From Microbulbifer taiwanensis (lineage in GTDB: Bacteria; Pseudomonadota; Gammaproteobacteria; Pseudomonadales; Cellvibrionaceae), in the NCBI RefSeq assembly GCF_014904815.1, contig NZ_JACZFR010000039.1, forward strand, positions 1 through 59,052: DNA of 59,052 bases. Reading direction: 5' to 3'. Made by a program: the position numbers and the translations under genes. This document shows, in pieces, positions 44,232-52,354 of this stretch. Position 1 is the first letter of the stretch, and each line of letters starts with the position of its first letter. The notes under the pieces were generated by a model, which ran no database searches, was not told the DNA's origin, and saw only the letters and a list, made by a program, of their open reading frames with translations.

Positions 44232-45689
44232 TTATCTGGCCGCCTCTGCATTCCAGGCGGCGACCTTGGCGTGCGTGTCGGCCAGCGCGCGATCCAGCGC
44301 AGCCCGGTCCTGAACGGCGCCGCGCAGAAGCACGGTGTGAATCGCGCGCGTTGCCTGGATATCCTCCAGCGGGTTGCGCTCCAGCAGCACCAGGTCGGCG
44401 GCCTTGCCCTCGTCAATGGAGCCGTATTGATCCAGCTGGCCGAACCACGCCGGCCCGGCGCGGGTTGCGGCCGACAGCGCCTGTGCCGGGGTCAGGCCCA
44501 GCTCCACAAACAGCGCCAGCTCATCGTGCAGGCCGACTCCCGGGTAGTTGAACGAGTTCAGGAAGCCGGCGTCGGTTCCGGCCATGATGGTGACGCCCGC
44601 CTGCTGCAGCAGCGGAATAACGGCGGCGACGCGCTGGTAGCGGGCGTGTCTCTGCTCTATCTGGGCCGGCGTGGCCCCGGCGGCACGCTGTACGCGCCAC
44701 TCGTAGGTTTTCCGCAGTCCCGGACCAATATAGGCGAGGTAGTCGTCGCCCTGGTGATCGTCTCGATCGAGATAGGCGATCACCCGCGAGCCATTCAGCG
44801 TCGGCGTGACGAAGACGCCCTTCTGCGCGAGCTTCCGATAGGCGGCCATGGCGGTATCGCGGTCGAAGCCGGTGTCCAGGCGCGCGCGCGCCTCCTGCCG
44901 GGTGATACGGCCGGCCGCGAAATCGGCGGCGATAGCGGCCTCATCCTTGGCACCGGCGTTGTAGGCGTAACCCAGGTGCTCGATGGAGCTGAGCCCGGCA
45001 TCCACGACCTGGTCCAGGGTGAGCTGCATCGGGATATGGCCGGAGGTGCGCAGGCCTGCGGCCCGCGCCTGTCTTATGGCATAGAGGAAGAGTTCCGGTT
45101 TGAGGGTGCTGTCGGTGATCTTCACGAAGTCGACGTTCAGCGCCTTCAACTGCTCTATCGCCCTGTCGACGTCGGCCTCAGAGCCGGTTTCGATGGTGCC
45201 CTTCCAGACCGGATTGAGCCCCTCGATCTTGGGCCCGGAACTCAGCAAGGTGGGGCCGAACAGGGAATCCTCGGCTATCTCCCTGCGCCAGTCGAGCACC
45301 TGCAGGGGAAGGTCGCCTGAGGCGTCGCGCACCGTGGTGACACCGTGGGCCACGTAAAGCGGCAGCAGCGCCCGGTTCTCTTCGATCAGCGCCTCGCCAC
45401 CGCCGAAGTGCACATGCATATCCCACAGGCCCGGGATCAGGTAGCGGTTGCGGCCGTCCAGCGTCTGCCTGCCGCGCCAGCGCCTGGCCACATCGGCGTC
45501 GTTACCCACCGCCACTATGCGGTCGCCCAGGGTGGCGACGGCCTGGTCCGGAAGCAGCTGCCCGTGCTCGACGTCCACTATGGTGGCGTGGCGAATGATG
45601 ACGTCCGCCTGGTTCCTGGCAGCGGCCTGGAGGGGGACGAGTGAAATGGCCGCGAGGACGGCCAGAGCGGCGGTGAACAGCTTTTTCAT
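44232..45689 (-). CDS. Secreted amidohydrolase (imidazolonepropionase/prolidase-like)
   Basis: 485 residues with a signal peptide (MKKLFTAALAVLAAIS...). Metal-binding HVHFGGG after YLIPGLWDM, Lys in DFVKIT (likely carbamylated), SGHIPM and GTDAGFLN. These metal-site features fit Xaa-Pro or acyl-amino-acid-cleaving amidohydrolases. It heads an operon with ankyrin and deaminase genes and is divergent from a LysR gene. AGGTAA precedes the ATG. Confidence 0.87.
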   Translation of the reverse strand: MKKLFTAALAVLAAISLVPLQAAARNQADVIIRHATIVDVEHGQLLPDQAVATLGDRIVAVGNDADVARRWRGRQTLDGRNRYLIPGLWDMHVHFGGGEALIEENRALLPLYVAHGVTTVRDASGDLPLQVLDWRREIAEDSLFGPTLLSSGPKIEGLNPVWKGTIETGSEADVDRAIEQLKALNVDFVKITDSTLKPELFLYAIRQARAAGLRTSGHIPMQLTLDQVVDAGLSSIEHLGYAYNAGAKDEAAIAADFAAGRITRQEARARLDTGFDRDTAMAAYRKLAQKGVFVTPTLNGSRVIAYLDRDDHQGDDYLAYIGPGLRKTYEWRVQRAAGATPAQIEQRHARYQRVAAVIPLLQQAGVTIMAGTDAGFLNSFNYPGVGLHDELALFVELGLTPAQALSAATRAGPAWFGQLDQYGSIDEGKAADLVLLERNPLEDIQATRAIHTVLLRGAVQDRAALDRALADTHAKVAAWNAEAAR

Positions 45690-45793
45690 TGCGGGAATTA
45701 CCTGGTTGCGTGGGGCAGGCAGATATATCGCGCTGGCGCGCCATTTACAAATTAGATATCTTTATCCGAAGTATCCATTTCTGTAATGATGCC

Positions 45794-46651
45794 ATGCTCG
45801 ACCCCCGTCTTCTCCGCGCTTTCGTCACCATCGTCGACGCCGGCAGTTTTACCGCGGCGGCCGGCCGACTGCATATGACGCAATCCACCATCAGCCAGCA
45901 ACTCGGTCGGCTCGAGCAGGCGGTGGGGCGGGAGCTTATCGACCGCGCCGCTCGACCGGTTGGGCCGACCGCGTCCGGCGAGCGGCTGCTCGGCCATGCG
46001 CGGCGGATTCTTGCACTGGAGTCGGAAGCAGTGGCGCTGCTCTCCGACCCGGCCGGGACCTCCGCCATCCGTATCGGGCTGCCGGACGATATAGTCACTT
46101 CTAGATTGAGCAGGGAATTTGCCACCTTCTCCGAGCAGCATCGCGAGGTCCGCCTCGATGTGACAACCGGGCTGAGCCGCGACCTCAGTAAACGCTTCCG
46201 CGCCGGTGAGTTCGATGTGGTGGTGGTAAAGGAGCCGACCGCCAGCGCCGATTATCGCGCGACCTTTCCGGAGGCCATCGGCTGGTTTGAGGGTGCGAAC
46301 AGCGCCGGGGACTGGCCGGATCCAATACCGCTGGTCACCTTTCCGGCTGGCGGCCTCTACCGCGAGGCCATGTTCGAGAGGATCGAGCGCGAGCGACGCA
46401 ATTGGTATATCGCCTTTACCGGCAGCAGTCTGAACAGCGTGCTCGTTGCCGTCGAAGCCGGGCTGGGCCTGTCGCTACTGCCGCTGGGAGCGACCGCCAA
46501 TTACAATGTCCGGCAGAATCAGTCCTTAGGCCTGGAGCCCGCCATGGTTGTTTCGGTCTACTCCTGGGAGGGCGCTGGCCATATCGGTGCACTGGTCGAG
46601 CGAATTACCAAGGTTCTCGCCGACCGATTCGAGTTGCAGGGCAGGGTGTAA
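45794..46651 (+). CDS. LysR-family regulator
   Basis: 285 residues from the ATG at 45794. The N-terminal helix-turn-helix is clear (LRAFVTIVDAGSFTAAAGRLHMTQSTISQQL in short segments), followed by a substrate domain. Divergent from the amidohydrolase operon by 104 bases, its likely target. Confidence 0.88.
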   Translation: MLDPRLLRAFVTIVDAGSFTAAAGRLHMTQSTISQQLGRLEQAVGRELIDRAARPVGPTASGERLLGHARRILALESEAVALLSDPAGTSAIRIGLPDDIVTSRLSREFATFSEQHREVRLDVTTGLSRDLSKRFRAGEFDVVVVKEPTASADYRATFPEAIGWFEGANSAGDWPDPIPLVTFPAGGLYREAMFERIERERRNWYIAFTGSSLNSVLVAVEAGLGLSLLPLGATANYNVRQNQSLGLEPAMVVSVYSWEGAGHIGALVERITKVLADRFELQGRV

Positions 46652-47181
46652 ACGCACAGAGGCTCCCCAGGGGCAAGTTGATGCTTGCCGCGGCCGCCCC
46701 TCCCGCAACTGCATAGTGACGCTGTATGTCGGTGTGAAAACCGTATCGCAGATCAACCATCGCCCGCCGCTACAGGCATACTATGTCGTCGTAGCCCCCC
46801 AGCCGGGTAAATGGTTGTAGAGAGAAAGAACTCGGGTGCTGGAATCCCAAGTGGTAAAGCCTCACATCTCGAGCCAGAGCAACGATAGATTCTCAATCTT
46901 ACAAGGCTTCGGGGACGCAGGGATTTGGACGATATGCCTATAACTTTTAAGTCCATGCCTATAGTCATATAGTCCATTGAGGCGTCGAAAGGCCGCTGAT
47001 TATACTGGAATCGCTACAGTCATGATCATTACTTGCCGCCAATTCCGATGCTGGGATTCCTTGAACAGGACATGGTCGACAAAAAGGTCAGGTTTTAAGC
47101 TGCCAATTCTGGAGGAGTTTGTCTCTAATTTGGTGCTGGAAAAATAATTCTAATAGTTTTAGCTGAGGTGCAATAAAACCC
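46652..47181. other. 530-bp AT-richer gap
   Basis: No convincing gene. Base composition falls well below the neighbours from about 46.8 kb on. It contains a 21-base tandem repeat (46934-46975). The short frames present lack ribosome sites or recognisable sequence. Confidence 0.65.
46934..46975. repeat. Tandem 21-bp direct repeat
   Basis: ATGCCTATA then a variable part then AGTCC occurs twice head to tail (46934-46954, 46955-46975). A possible binding site upstream of the AGMO-like gene. Confidence 0.6.
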
Positions 47182-48087
47182 ATGCTGCTTAACGATATTA
47201 CTGATAAATTATTCATTGGGTCTACATTCTTCCTGGCTGCGGTATTAATGATTGAGGTTGGCACACGGCTGTTTATCGAGAAAAGGAAACTGCCTGCAGA
47301 TGGCTTAAGTAACTTTTTGTTATTCCTTCCCTTTAATTACGTTACGCATATTCTCGGGCCGGTATTGGTTGTCGGTTACCTTTTGCCTGTCGCCGACTGG
47401 ACCGGTATGAGTGTCCCTTTATCCTGGTGGACGCTGCCCCTCTATATTCTTGTCGGTGAATTTATTTTCTACGGCAATCACGCCTGGGCGCACAATTGCC
47501 GCCTCTTGTGGGCTGATCATTCAATTCACCACAGCTCCGAGGAATATGATTTCACCACAAACCTGCGTTTAACACCCTTCACCATCCTTTACCGGCTTCC
47601 ATTCCTGTTTTTGTTTGTATCGCTGGGTTTTGATCCCGTCGCACTGACAGTCTATGGCGGAACTATTTCCTCATTCCAGACGTTTTGTCATACGGATCGT
47701 TTTCTCGACAAGGACTTTGGCTGGCTCGATTATTTCTTTGTGACGCCCAATAACCATGCCGTGCACCATGCAAGCAATCCGATCTATATTGACAAGAATA
47801 ACGGTGGTTTGTTTGTTATTTTTGACCATTTGTTTGGAACCTTTAAGAAAATGGATCCGAATGAACGGCCGGTTTTTGGTGTTACCGTGCCGATCAATAC
47901 TCATAATCCGCTGAAAATTATTACCAGGTCGGGATTCGGGCCCTTGTGGGCTGACCTGAAAGAGGCTCCGGATTTTAAGACAAGACTGAACATACTGTGG
48001 AGAAATCCGGCCTGGTATGGCACTGAGTTCAAGTCCAAGAAAATGCTGGAAAGTGAAAATGACATTCAGAAGGAGCGTGCCGCATGA
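47182..48087 (+). CDS. Fatty-acid-hydroxylase superfamily enzyme, AGMO-like
   Basis: 301 residues, membrane protein with several hydrophobic helices (about 11-30, 43-70, 84-98, 133-150). The di-iron His clusters are complete: His100 and His104 (HAWAH), His113, His116 and His117 (HSIHHSSEEYD), His170, and His192, His195 and His196 (HAVHH). HHSSEEY.FTTNLR is very close to the alkylglycerol monooxygenase pattern, and that enzyme uses BH4. Related bacterial sterol-desaturase-type proteins share part of it. Codon use is AT-rich relative to the rest. Confidence 0.82.
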   Translation: MLLNDITDKLFIGSTFFLAAVLMIEVGTRLFIEKRKLPADGLSNFLLFLPFNYVTHILGPVLVVGYLLPVADWTGMSVPLSWWTLPLYILVGEFIFYGNHAWAHNCRLLWADHSIHHSSEEYDFTTNLRLTPFTILYRLPFLFLFVSLGFDPVALTVYGGTISSFQTFCHTDRFLDKDFGWLDYFFVTPNNHAVHHASNPIYIDKNNGGLFVIFDHLFGTFKKMDPNERPVFGVTVPINTHNPLKIITRSGFGPLWADLKEAPDFKTRLNILWRNPAWYGTEFKSKKMLESENDIQKERAA

Positions 48088-48533
48088 GCGCGCTGTTGGA
48101 GCTATACTGGCCAACTATCATTTTGGCCTTATCTGTACTCATGCTGTTCACGACAACGCGTCTCGCATTTGCCAATGATATTGGCCGGGTGCCATCAAAT
48201 TTCCTGTTAAGGTTTTTGACATCTTGGGTGTGGGCGACACCACTCACGCTGTTGGGGGCGACCGTGGTAGGTTATTTCCTCAGTGGAGAGCTGTCTCCCT
48301 GGCCGTTTGAAACCTACCGCCTGCTTATCGATAGGTCGGTTGCTCCTGAAGCGGCGGCAGCGGTGGCATTGGCTGTAGTGTCCGTCGATGTCTGGCTGCT
48401 ATGGATGCCCGCGAAGATCTATTTATGGACCCGGCCGGATCTTCTGGTTATGCGATTCAAGGTGCACTGTGGATTTGCTTGCCTGGGCTTGAGTATGTTG
48501 ATTCCTTGGTTGACGCTGTTGCCAACAGGGTAA
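48084..48533 (+). CDS. Small multi-pass membrane protein
   Basis: 149 residues with four probable membrane segments (about 8-28, 47-66, 89-109, 128-146). Its ATG overlaps the AGMO-like stop (ATGA), indicating coupling. No family is recognised; it may assist the AGMO-like enzyme. Confidence 0.75.
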   Translation: MSALLELYWPTIILALSVLMLFTTTRLAFANDIGRVPSNFLLRFLTSWVWATPLTLLGATVVGYFLSGELSPWPFETYRLLIDRSVAPEAAAAVALAVVSVDVWLLWMPAKIYLWTRPDLLVMRFKVHCGFACLGLSMLIPWLTLLPTG

Positions 48534-48559
48534 TGTTATCTGGATTTCTAGCCCTGGCC

Positions 48560-49156
48560 TTAATCGACCAGCTCTACGTCGAGGCTATCAAGAAGCCTGA
48601 TGGCCTCGTAGCGGCTAAATTTTGCTCGCTTGATTTCGTTTTGATAGATGTCTATATCGTAGTCGGTAGCTTCGGAGAAGTCAGCGCCGGATAGATTTGT
48701 CTTGACAAAGAAGCTGCCGGTGAAGTCGGTGTAGGTGAAGTTCGCATTGCTGAAATCACCTTCCCGGAAATCAACATTGTGTGCCTTGCACTCCTCGAGA
48801 ACCACTTCCGGTAAAGAGAGCCCGTAAAAAGAGCAGTCGTTCACTATGGATTTGTAGAATTTTATTGGGGCGCTAAATACCAATCTTGGCCAGGCTACTT
48901 TAGTCCAGTTGATTCCAATCAGTTTTGACTCGCGAAAAGAGACATCGGAGAACTTGCTGTATTCGATCTTAACAAGGCTCAAGTTGCAGTTTATAAACTC
49001 ACAGTCGGAAAAATTACATCTTTTAAACGTAGCTTCACTAAAGTCACAGTTAATAAATGTGCAGTTATCGAATTCCTTCGAGTCAATTTCTGTACAGGAA
49101 AAGTCCAGGCCTTCGAAGCTGTCTGACCAGTATTCATCCTTTTCTGCCAAGTTCAT
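48560..49156 (-). CDS. Pentapeptide-repeat protein
   Basis: 198 residues built of A(D/N)LxX-type repeats (FNCDFSEATF, CNFSDCEF, NCNLSLV, ANFTYTDF, ADFSEA), forming a quadrilateral beta-helix. Length and repeat break resemble Qnr/McbG-type topoisomerase-protecting proteins, but this is not certain. GGAGAGG precedes the ATG. AT-rich, like its neighbours, which suggests acquisition. Confidence 0.82.
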   Translation of the reverse strand: MNLAEKDEYWSDSFEGLDFSCTEIDSKEFDNCTFINCDFSEATFKRCNFSDCEFINCNLSLVKIEYSKFSDVSFRESKLIGINWTKVAWPRLVFSAPIKFYKSIVNDCSFYGLSLPEVVLEECKAHNVDFREGDFSNANFTYTDFTGSFFVKTNLSGADFSEATDYDIDIYQNEIKRAKFSRYEAIRLLDSLDVELVD

Positions 49157-49329
49157 AAGCCTCTCCGTTGCTTAATTTGCATAATGCCGAGTTCAGGGGC
49201 AGCCTAGCATGTATGCTTTGCTTAAAAAACTCGTTGCTGTGCTTGTTGATGGCGGGGTTGGTAAACTGGCGCGCGCTCCAGGAAGAAGGAAAGATAGAGT
49301 GTGGCTGCCTGCTAATCCCGGACACTAAT

Positions 49330-49836
49330 TTAAGTGGTAATTACCTGCAGAGGTTTCCCCTCGCTCAGCAGTACGGTGCAACTGGATGAAACCGTAAAGA
49401 CGGTACTGCCGATAGACCAACGCCCGTCGATACGCACGTACCCGTCCTCGTAAAATCCCCCCAGCTGGGTGACTTGATTTTCCCGCTTGTTGATCTGGTG
49501 GAAATACAGCTGCCAGCTGCCCCTGGCCGAATCCGGTGACAGTATCTCGATTTGCGGATTCTGGCCGTGGTGCATATCGACGATAAAGTCGTGGTTACCG
49601 AGGCGCTCGAAGGCGTCGATCAGTCCGTCCCTGTGTTCGAAGCGGCCTATTGGGCCGTAGTCGATGGTCACGGGGCCATCCGCGAAACAGTCGCGGATGA
49701 CGTCCACCTGTTTGCGGTCACAGGCGCTCAGGTAGCGCGCCTTGAGTTGCTTTATCGCCTCTATGGCTTCCAGCCTGTGCAGGCGTGACTCCAGGGATTC
49801 CTGCCGCGACGCTTCCCCGGCTCCGTTTGCATTCAA
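49330..49836 (-). CDS. SnoaL/NTF2-like protein
   Basis: 168 residues with the cone-shaped NTF2-like fold pattern (IEAIKQLKARYLSACDRKQVDVIRDCF in parts, then MHHGQNPQI). The start is TTG at 49836, overlapping the SDR stop, with GAGGAGG 6-7 bases upstream. Such proteins in steroid clusters often act as isomerases, hydratases or lyases, but no catalytic set is identified. Confidence 0.78.
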   Translation of the reverse strand: MNANGAGEASRQESLESRLHRLEAIEAIKQLKARYLSACDRKQVDVIRDCFADGPVTIDYGPIGRFEHRDGLIDAFERLGNHDFIVDMHHGQNPQIEILSPDSARGSWQLYFHQINKRENQVTQLGGFYEDGYVRIDGRWSIGSTVFTVSSSCTVLLSEGKPLQVITT

Positions 49837-50606
49837 GCCAGCGCCTCCTCGGCAATTTTAAGGAAGCTCGGCGGCTCGCCGGCCCCGTAGACCTCCAGCG
49901 CCGCGCCGCTGATATAGGCGGCGCTTTCGCTGGCCAGGAAGAGGCAGGCATCGGCGATATCCCGCGGCACCGCCATGCGCCCCATCGGCAGCGACGCCTC
50001 GATGCGGGCGATACCGACGCTGCCGCCGTAGTGCTCCCCGGCGGCCTCGGTCTTGATCAGGCCGGCGATAATCGCGTTGACCCTTATCTGTTCCACACCC
50101 CACTCCTGTGCCAGCGAGCGGCTGACATTGATCAGCCCGGCCTTGGCGGCGCCGTAGGCGGCGGTGCCGGGGGAGGGGCGTTCGCCGGAAATGCTGGCGA
50201 TATTGATAATGCTGCCTTTACCTGCGGTCGCACGCATGGCGTGATAAGCCTGCTGTGCCAGCTGTATCGGCGCAATCAGGTTCAGGCGGATAATGGATTC
50301 GGTCAGGCGGTGGGAGGCGTCGGCGGCGCTGACCGGCGGGCTGCCGCCGGCGTTGTTGACCAGCACATCCAGGCGCCCGCTGGTCTCGATGACCCGATCG
50401 ACCAGCGCTTGGGTACTAGCTGCATCGCGCACATCGGCGGCGACAAAGTTTGCGCTTCTGCCGTTCGCTTGCGGGAGACTTTGCGGCTCCCGCCGCCCGC
50501 AGATGAACACTTCGGCCCCCGCGGCCAGGAAGGCCTCGCTGATACCGCGGCCGACACCCTTGCCGCCGCCGGTGACGATTATGCTCTTGCCGTTAAAATC
50601 CTGCAT
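49833..50606 (-). CDS. SDR oxidoreductase (hydroxysteroid-dehydrogenase-like)
   Basis: 257 residues with VTGGGKGVGRGISEAF, NNAGGSPP, Tyr in AAYGAAKAG and a long C-terminal YGAGEPP tail. GGAAG precedes the ATG. It is coupled to the downstream SnoaL-like gene and divergent from a ferredoxin. The position near KshA and KSI makes a steroid substrate plausible. Confidence 0.83.
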   Translation of the reverse strand: MQDFNGKSIIVTGGGKGVGRGISEAFLAAGAEVFICGRREPQSLPQANGRSANFVAADVRDAASTQALVDRVIETSGRLDVLVNNAGGSPPVSAADASHRLTESIIRLNLIAPIQLAQQAYHAMRATAGKGSIINIASISGERPSPGTAAYGAAKAGLINVSRSLAQEWGVEQIRVNAIIAGLIKTEAAGEHYGGSVGIARIEASLPMGRMAVPRDIADACLFLASESAAYISGAALEVYGAGEPPSFLKIAEEALA

Positions 50607-50665
50607 CTTCCGACTCGTCGATGGTTTTCTTCGCAGGAAATCAATCTATCCGAAAGCCCCGACGG

Positions 50666-50686
50666 CCCACTAATCTGTTCAGACTA
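50666..50686 (-). promoter_or_regulatory. TAGTCT-type element between the SDR and ferredoxin genes
   Basis: The minus strand reads TAGTCTGAACAGATTAGTGG and fits the loose TAGTC..TAG-GG pattern. The inner CTAATCTG/AGACTAG half-sites form an imperfect palindrome. Confidence 0.3.
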
Positions 50687-50788
50687 GGAGGGGCGCGGAG
50701 CCCGCGGGGTATTCTGGTCGCCGTATCAATAGTTATTCGGTGCCCGTGATTGTTGCGGGCAGCCGAAACGCAAAAGAGGTATGGCGAA

Positions 50789-51109
50789 ATGCCCACTATT
50801 CTGGTGACCGACCTTGCCGGTGAATCCTCCCCGGTGGACGTGGACAGCGGCCAGAGCCTGATGGAGGCGCTGCGGGACAACGGCTTCGACGATATAGAGG
50901 CCATCTGCGGCGGCTGCTGCTCCTGCGCCTCCTGCCATGTGTATTTAAAGGGCGACTGGTTTGAGCGGCTCGGCCCTCGCGGCGAGGATGAGGATATGTT
51001 GGTTTCCAGTGTGGATGCCTTCCGCGATAACTCGCGGCTGTCCTGCCAGATCCAGGTGACCGAAGAACTGGAAGGGCTGCAGATTCAGATTGCCGAGCAG
51101 GAGTGCTGA
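50789..51109 (+). CDS. Adrenodoxin/putidaredoxin-type 2Fe-2S ferredoxin
   Basis: 106 residues from the ATG at 50789 (AGAGG upstream). The cluster motif reads CGGCCSCASCHVYL, which supplies the C-x5-C-x2-C set plus two extra Cys, and a distal SCQI Cys completes it. It probably carries electrons to an oxygenase such as the KshA-like protein nearby or an unseen P450. The extra Cys residues are unusual. Confidence 0.9.
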   Translation: MPTILVTDLAGESSPVDVDSGQSLMEALRDNGFDDIEAICGGCCSCASCHVYLKGDWFERLGPRGEDEDMLVSSVDAFRDNSRLSCQIQVTEELEGLQIQIAEQEC

Positions 51110-51168
51110 AAGCGAGTCAAAGAAGCGCAGCGTGCCCATCAGCTCGGTTGCGATGGGCACGCGTTGGA

Positions 51169-51927
51169 TCAGATGGTCAGGTAACCGCCGTCCACACCCA
51201 CGGCGGTGCCGGTAATAAAGGCAGATTGTTCCGAGCAGAGGTAAACGCTCGCCGCGGCCACGTCTTCCGGGCTGCCGAGGCGGCCGATCGGATGCATGGC
51301 CAGGGCCTGGGCCTCCACTTCCGCGGTCAGGTGCTTCTCCACCATCGGCGTCTTGATAAAGCCGGGGCAGACCGCATTGACGCGCACGCCCTGGGCCGAG
51401 TACTCCTGCGCCGCCGTCTTGGTCAGCCCGACCACGCCGTGCTTGGCGGCCACATAGGCGCTGATGCCCGGCGCGGAGACCGCGGACATGATGGAACCCA
51501 CATTGACGACGGCGCCACCGCCGGACTCGAGAATCGCCGGTATCTGCGCGCGCAAACAGTAGTAGACGCCGCTCAGGTCGATACCGATCACCCGGTTCCA
51601 GTTGTCGAGGCTGGACTCGCCGATCGGGCTGCGCTCGCCCTCGATGCCGGCGCTGTTGACGGCGAAGTGCAGGGTGCCGAAATGCGCCCAGGTGCGCTCC
51701 ACCAGCGCCGCCACCGAGTCCGCATCGGCCACGTCCGTCTGCACGAACAGCGCGCGGCTGCCGCGCGCCTCCAGTTCCGCGGCCAGCTGCTGACCCTGGT
51801 CGGCGTCCCGGTCGGCGATCACCACGCCGGCGCCGCCGGCGGCGAACTGCTCTATACAGGCACGGCCAATACCGGAGGCGCCGCCGGTCACCAGGGCCAC
51901 CTTGTCGCTGAAATCAAATACGCTCAT
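51169..51927 (-). CDS. SDR oxidoreductase
   Basis: 252 residues with VTGGASGIGRACIEQF, NSAGIEGE, Tyr in SAYVAAKHG and TGTAVGVDGGYLT. A classical SDR of the glucose/steroid dehydrogenase type, with AAGGTAA before the ATG. Its specific substrate is unknown. It is convergent with the ferredoxin gene. Confidence 0.85.
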   Translation of the reverse strand: MSVFDFSDKVALVTGGASGIGRACIEQFAAGGAGVVIADRDADQGQQLAAELEARGSRALFVQTDVADADSVAALVERTWAHFGTLHFAVNSAGIEGERSPIGESSLDNWNRVIGIDLSGVYYCLRAQIPAILESGGGAVVNVGSIMSAVSAPGISAYVAAKHGVVGLTKTAAQEYSAQGVRVNAVCPGFIKTPMVEKHLTAEVEAQALAMHPIGRLGSPEDVAAASVYLCSEQSAFITGTAVGVDGGYLTI

Positions 51928-51960
51928 CGCTGTTACCTTTCTTATGGGCTGCTGCTAAGG

Positions 51961-52114
51961 AACCTCTGAAAAACGTAGCGAGCGGGCGGCTGGTGGTGGC
52001 CGCCGGAGCGCAGAAAGCGGAGTGTACACGGCGGTACATGAGCATTCCGACCGGGCCGGCGCACCGGCACCGCCGGCCGCCGCCAGGCGCACGCGCAATA
52101 GTTTTTCAGAGGTT
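51961..52114. repeat. MITE-like element with terminal inverted repeats, copy 2
   Basis: The first 14 bases AACCTCTGAAAAAC are the exact reverse complement of the last 14 (52101-52114). The interior matches 9891-10028 apart from a GC-rich insertion. No coding potential. Confidence 0.8.
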
Positions 52115-52155
52115 TCCTAACCGATTCACTCTAGCTAGCGGGCCGCCAGTCTGCG

Positions 52156-52173
52156 TAGTCCCAATGGACGAGG
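52156..52173. promoter_or_regulatory. TAGTCC-N4-GGAC candidate operator upstream of kshA
   Basis: TAGTCCCAATGGACGAGG includes GTCC-CAAT-GGAC, matching the arrangement at 9839. It lies 182 bases before the KshA start. Confidence 0.45.
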
Positions 52174-52228
52174 CAGCTGCCCGGTACGGCTCCGATAATC
52201 GGGTCATAACAAGGACATCTCTAAGAAT

Positions 52229-52298
52229 CGTCATTCCCGCGAAGGCGGGAATCCAGAAGCCCGGTTGCTACTGGACCCCCGCCTTCGCGGGGGTGACG
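52229..52298. repeat. REP-like palindrome (AGGCGGGAAT variant)
   Basis: CGTCATTCCCGCGAAGGCGG with the complementary CCGCCTTCGCGGGGGTGACG. A 70-base variant of the 67-base family. Confidence 0.75.
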
Positions 52299-52354
52299 AG
52301 AAACGAATTTTTAGAGGACTCCATAAGATAATCAGATGCTCGGGATACAAAGCC

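Larger units (their letters stand above)
51928..52354. other. 427-bp gap with a MITE-like and a REP-like element before kshA
   Basis: Contains the MITE-like element (51961-52114), the TAGTCCC element (52156-52173) and a REP-like palindrome (52229-52298). No gene is supported. The kshA promoter should lie here. Confidence 0.7.

Noticed and set aside
46548..46820. Short plus-strand frame past the LysR gene
   Set aside because: No ribosome site and no recognisable sequence; mostly inside the LysR gene or low-complexity gap.
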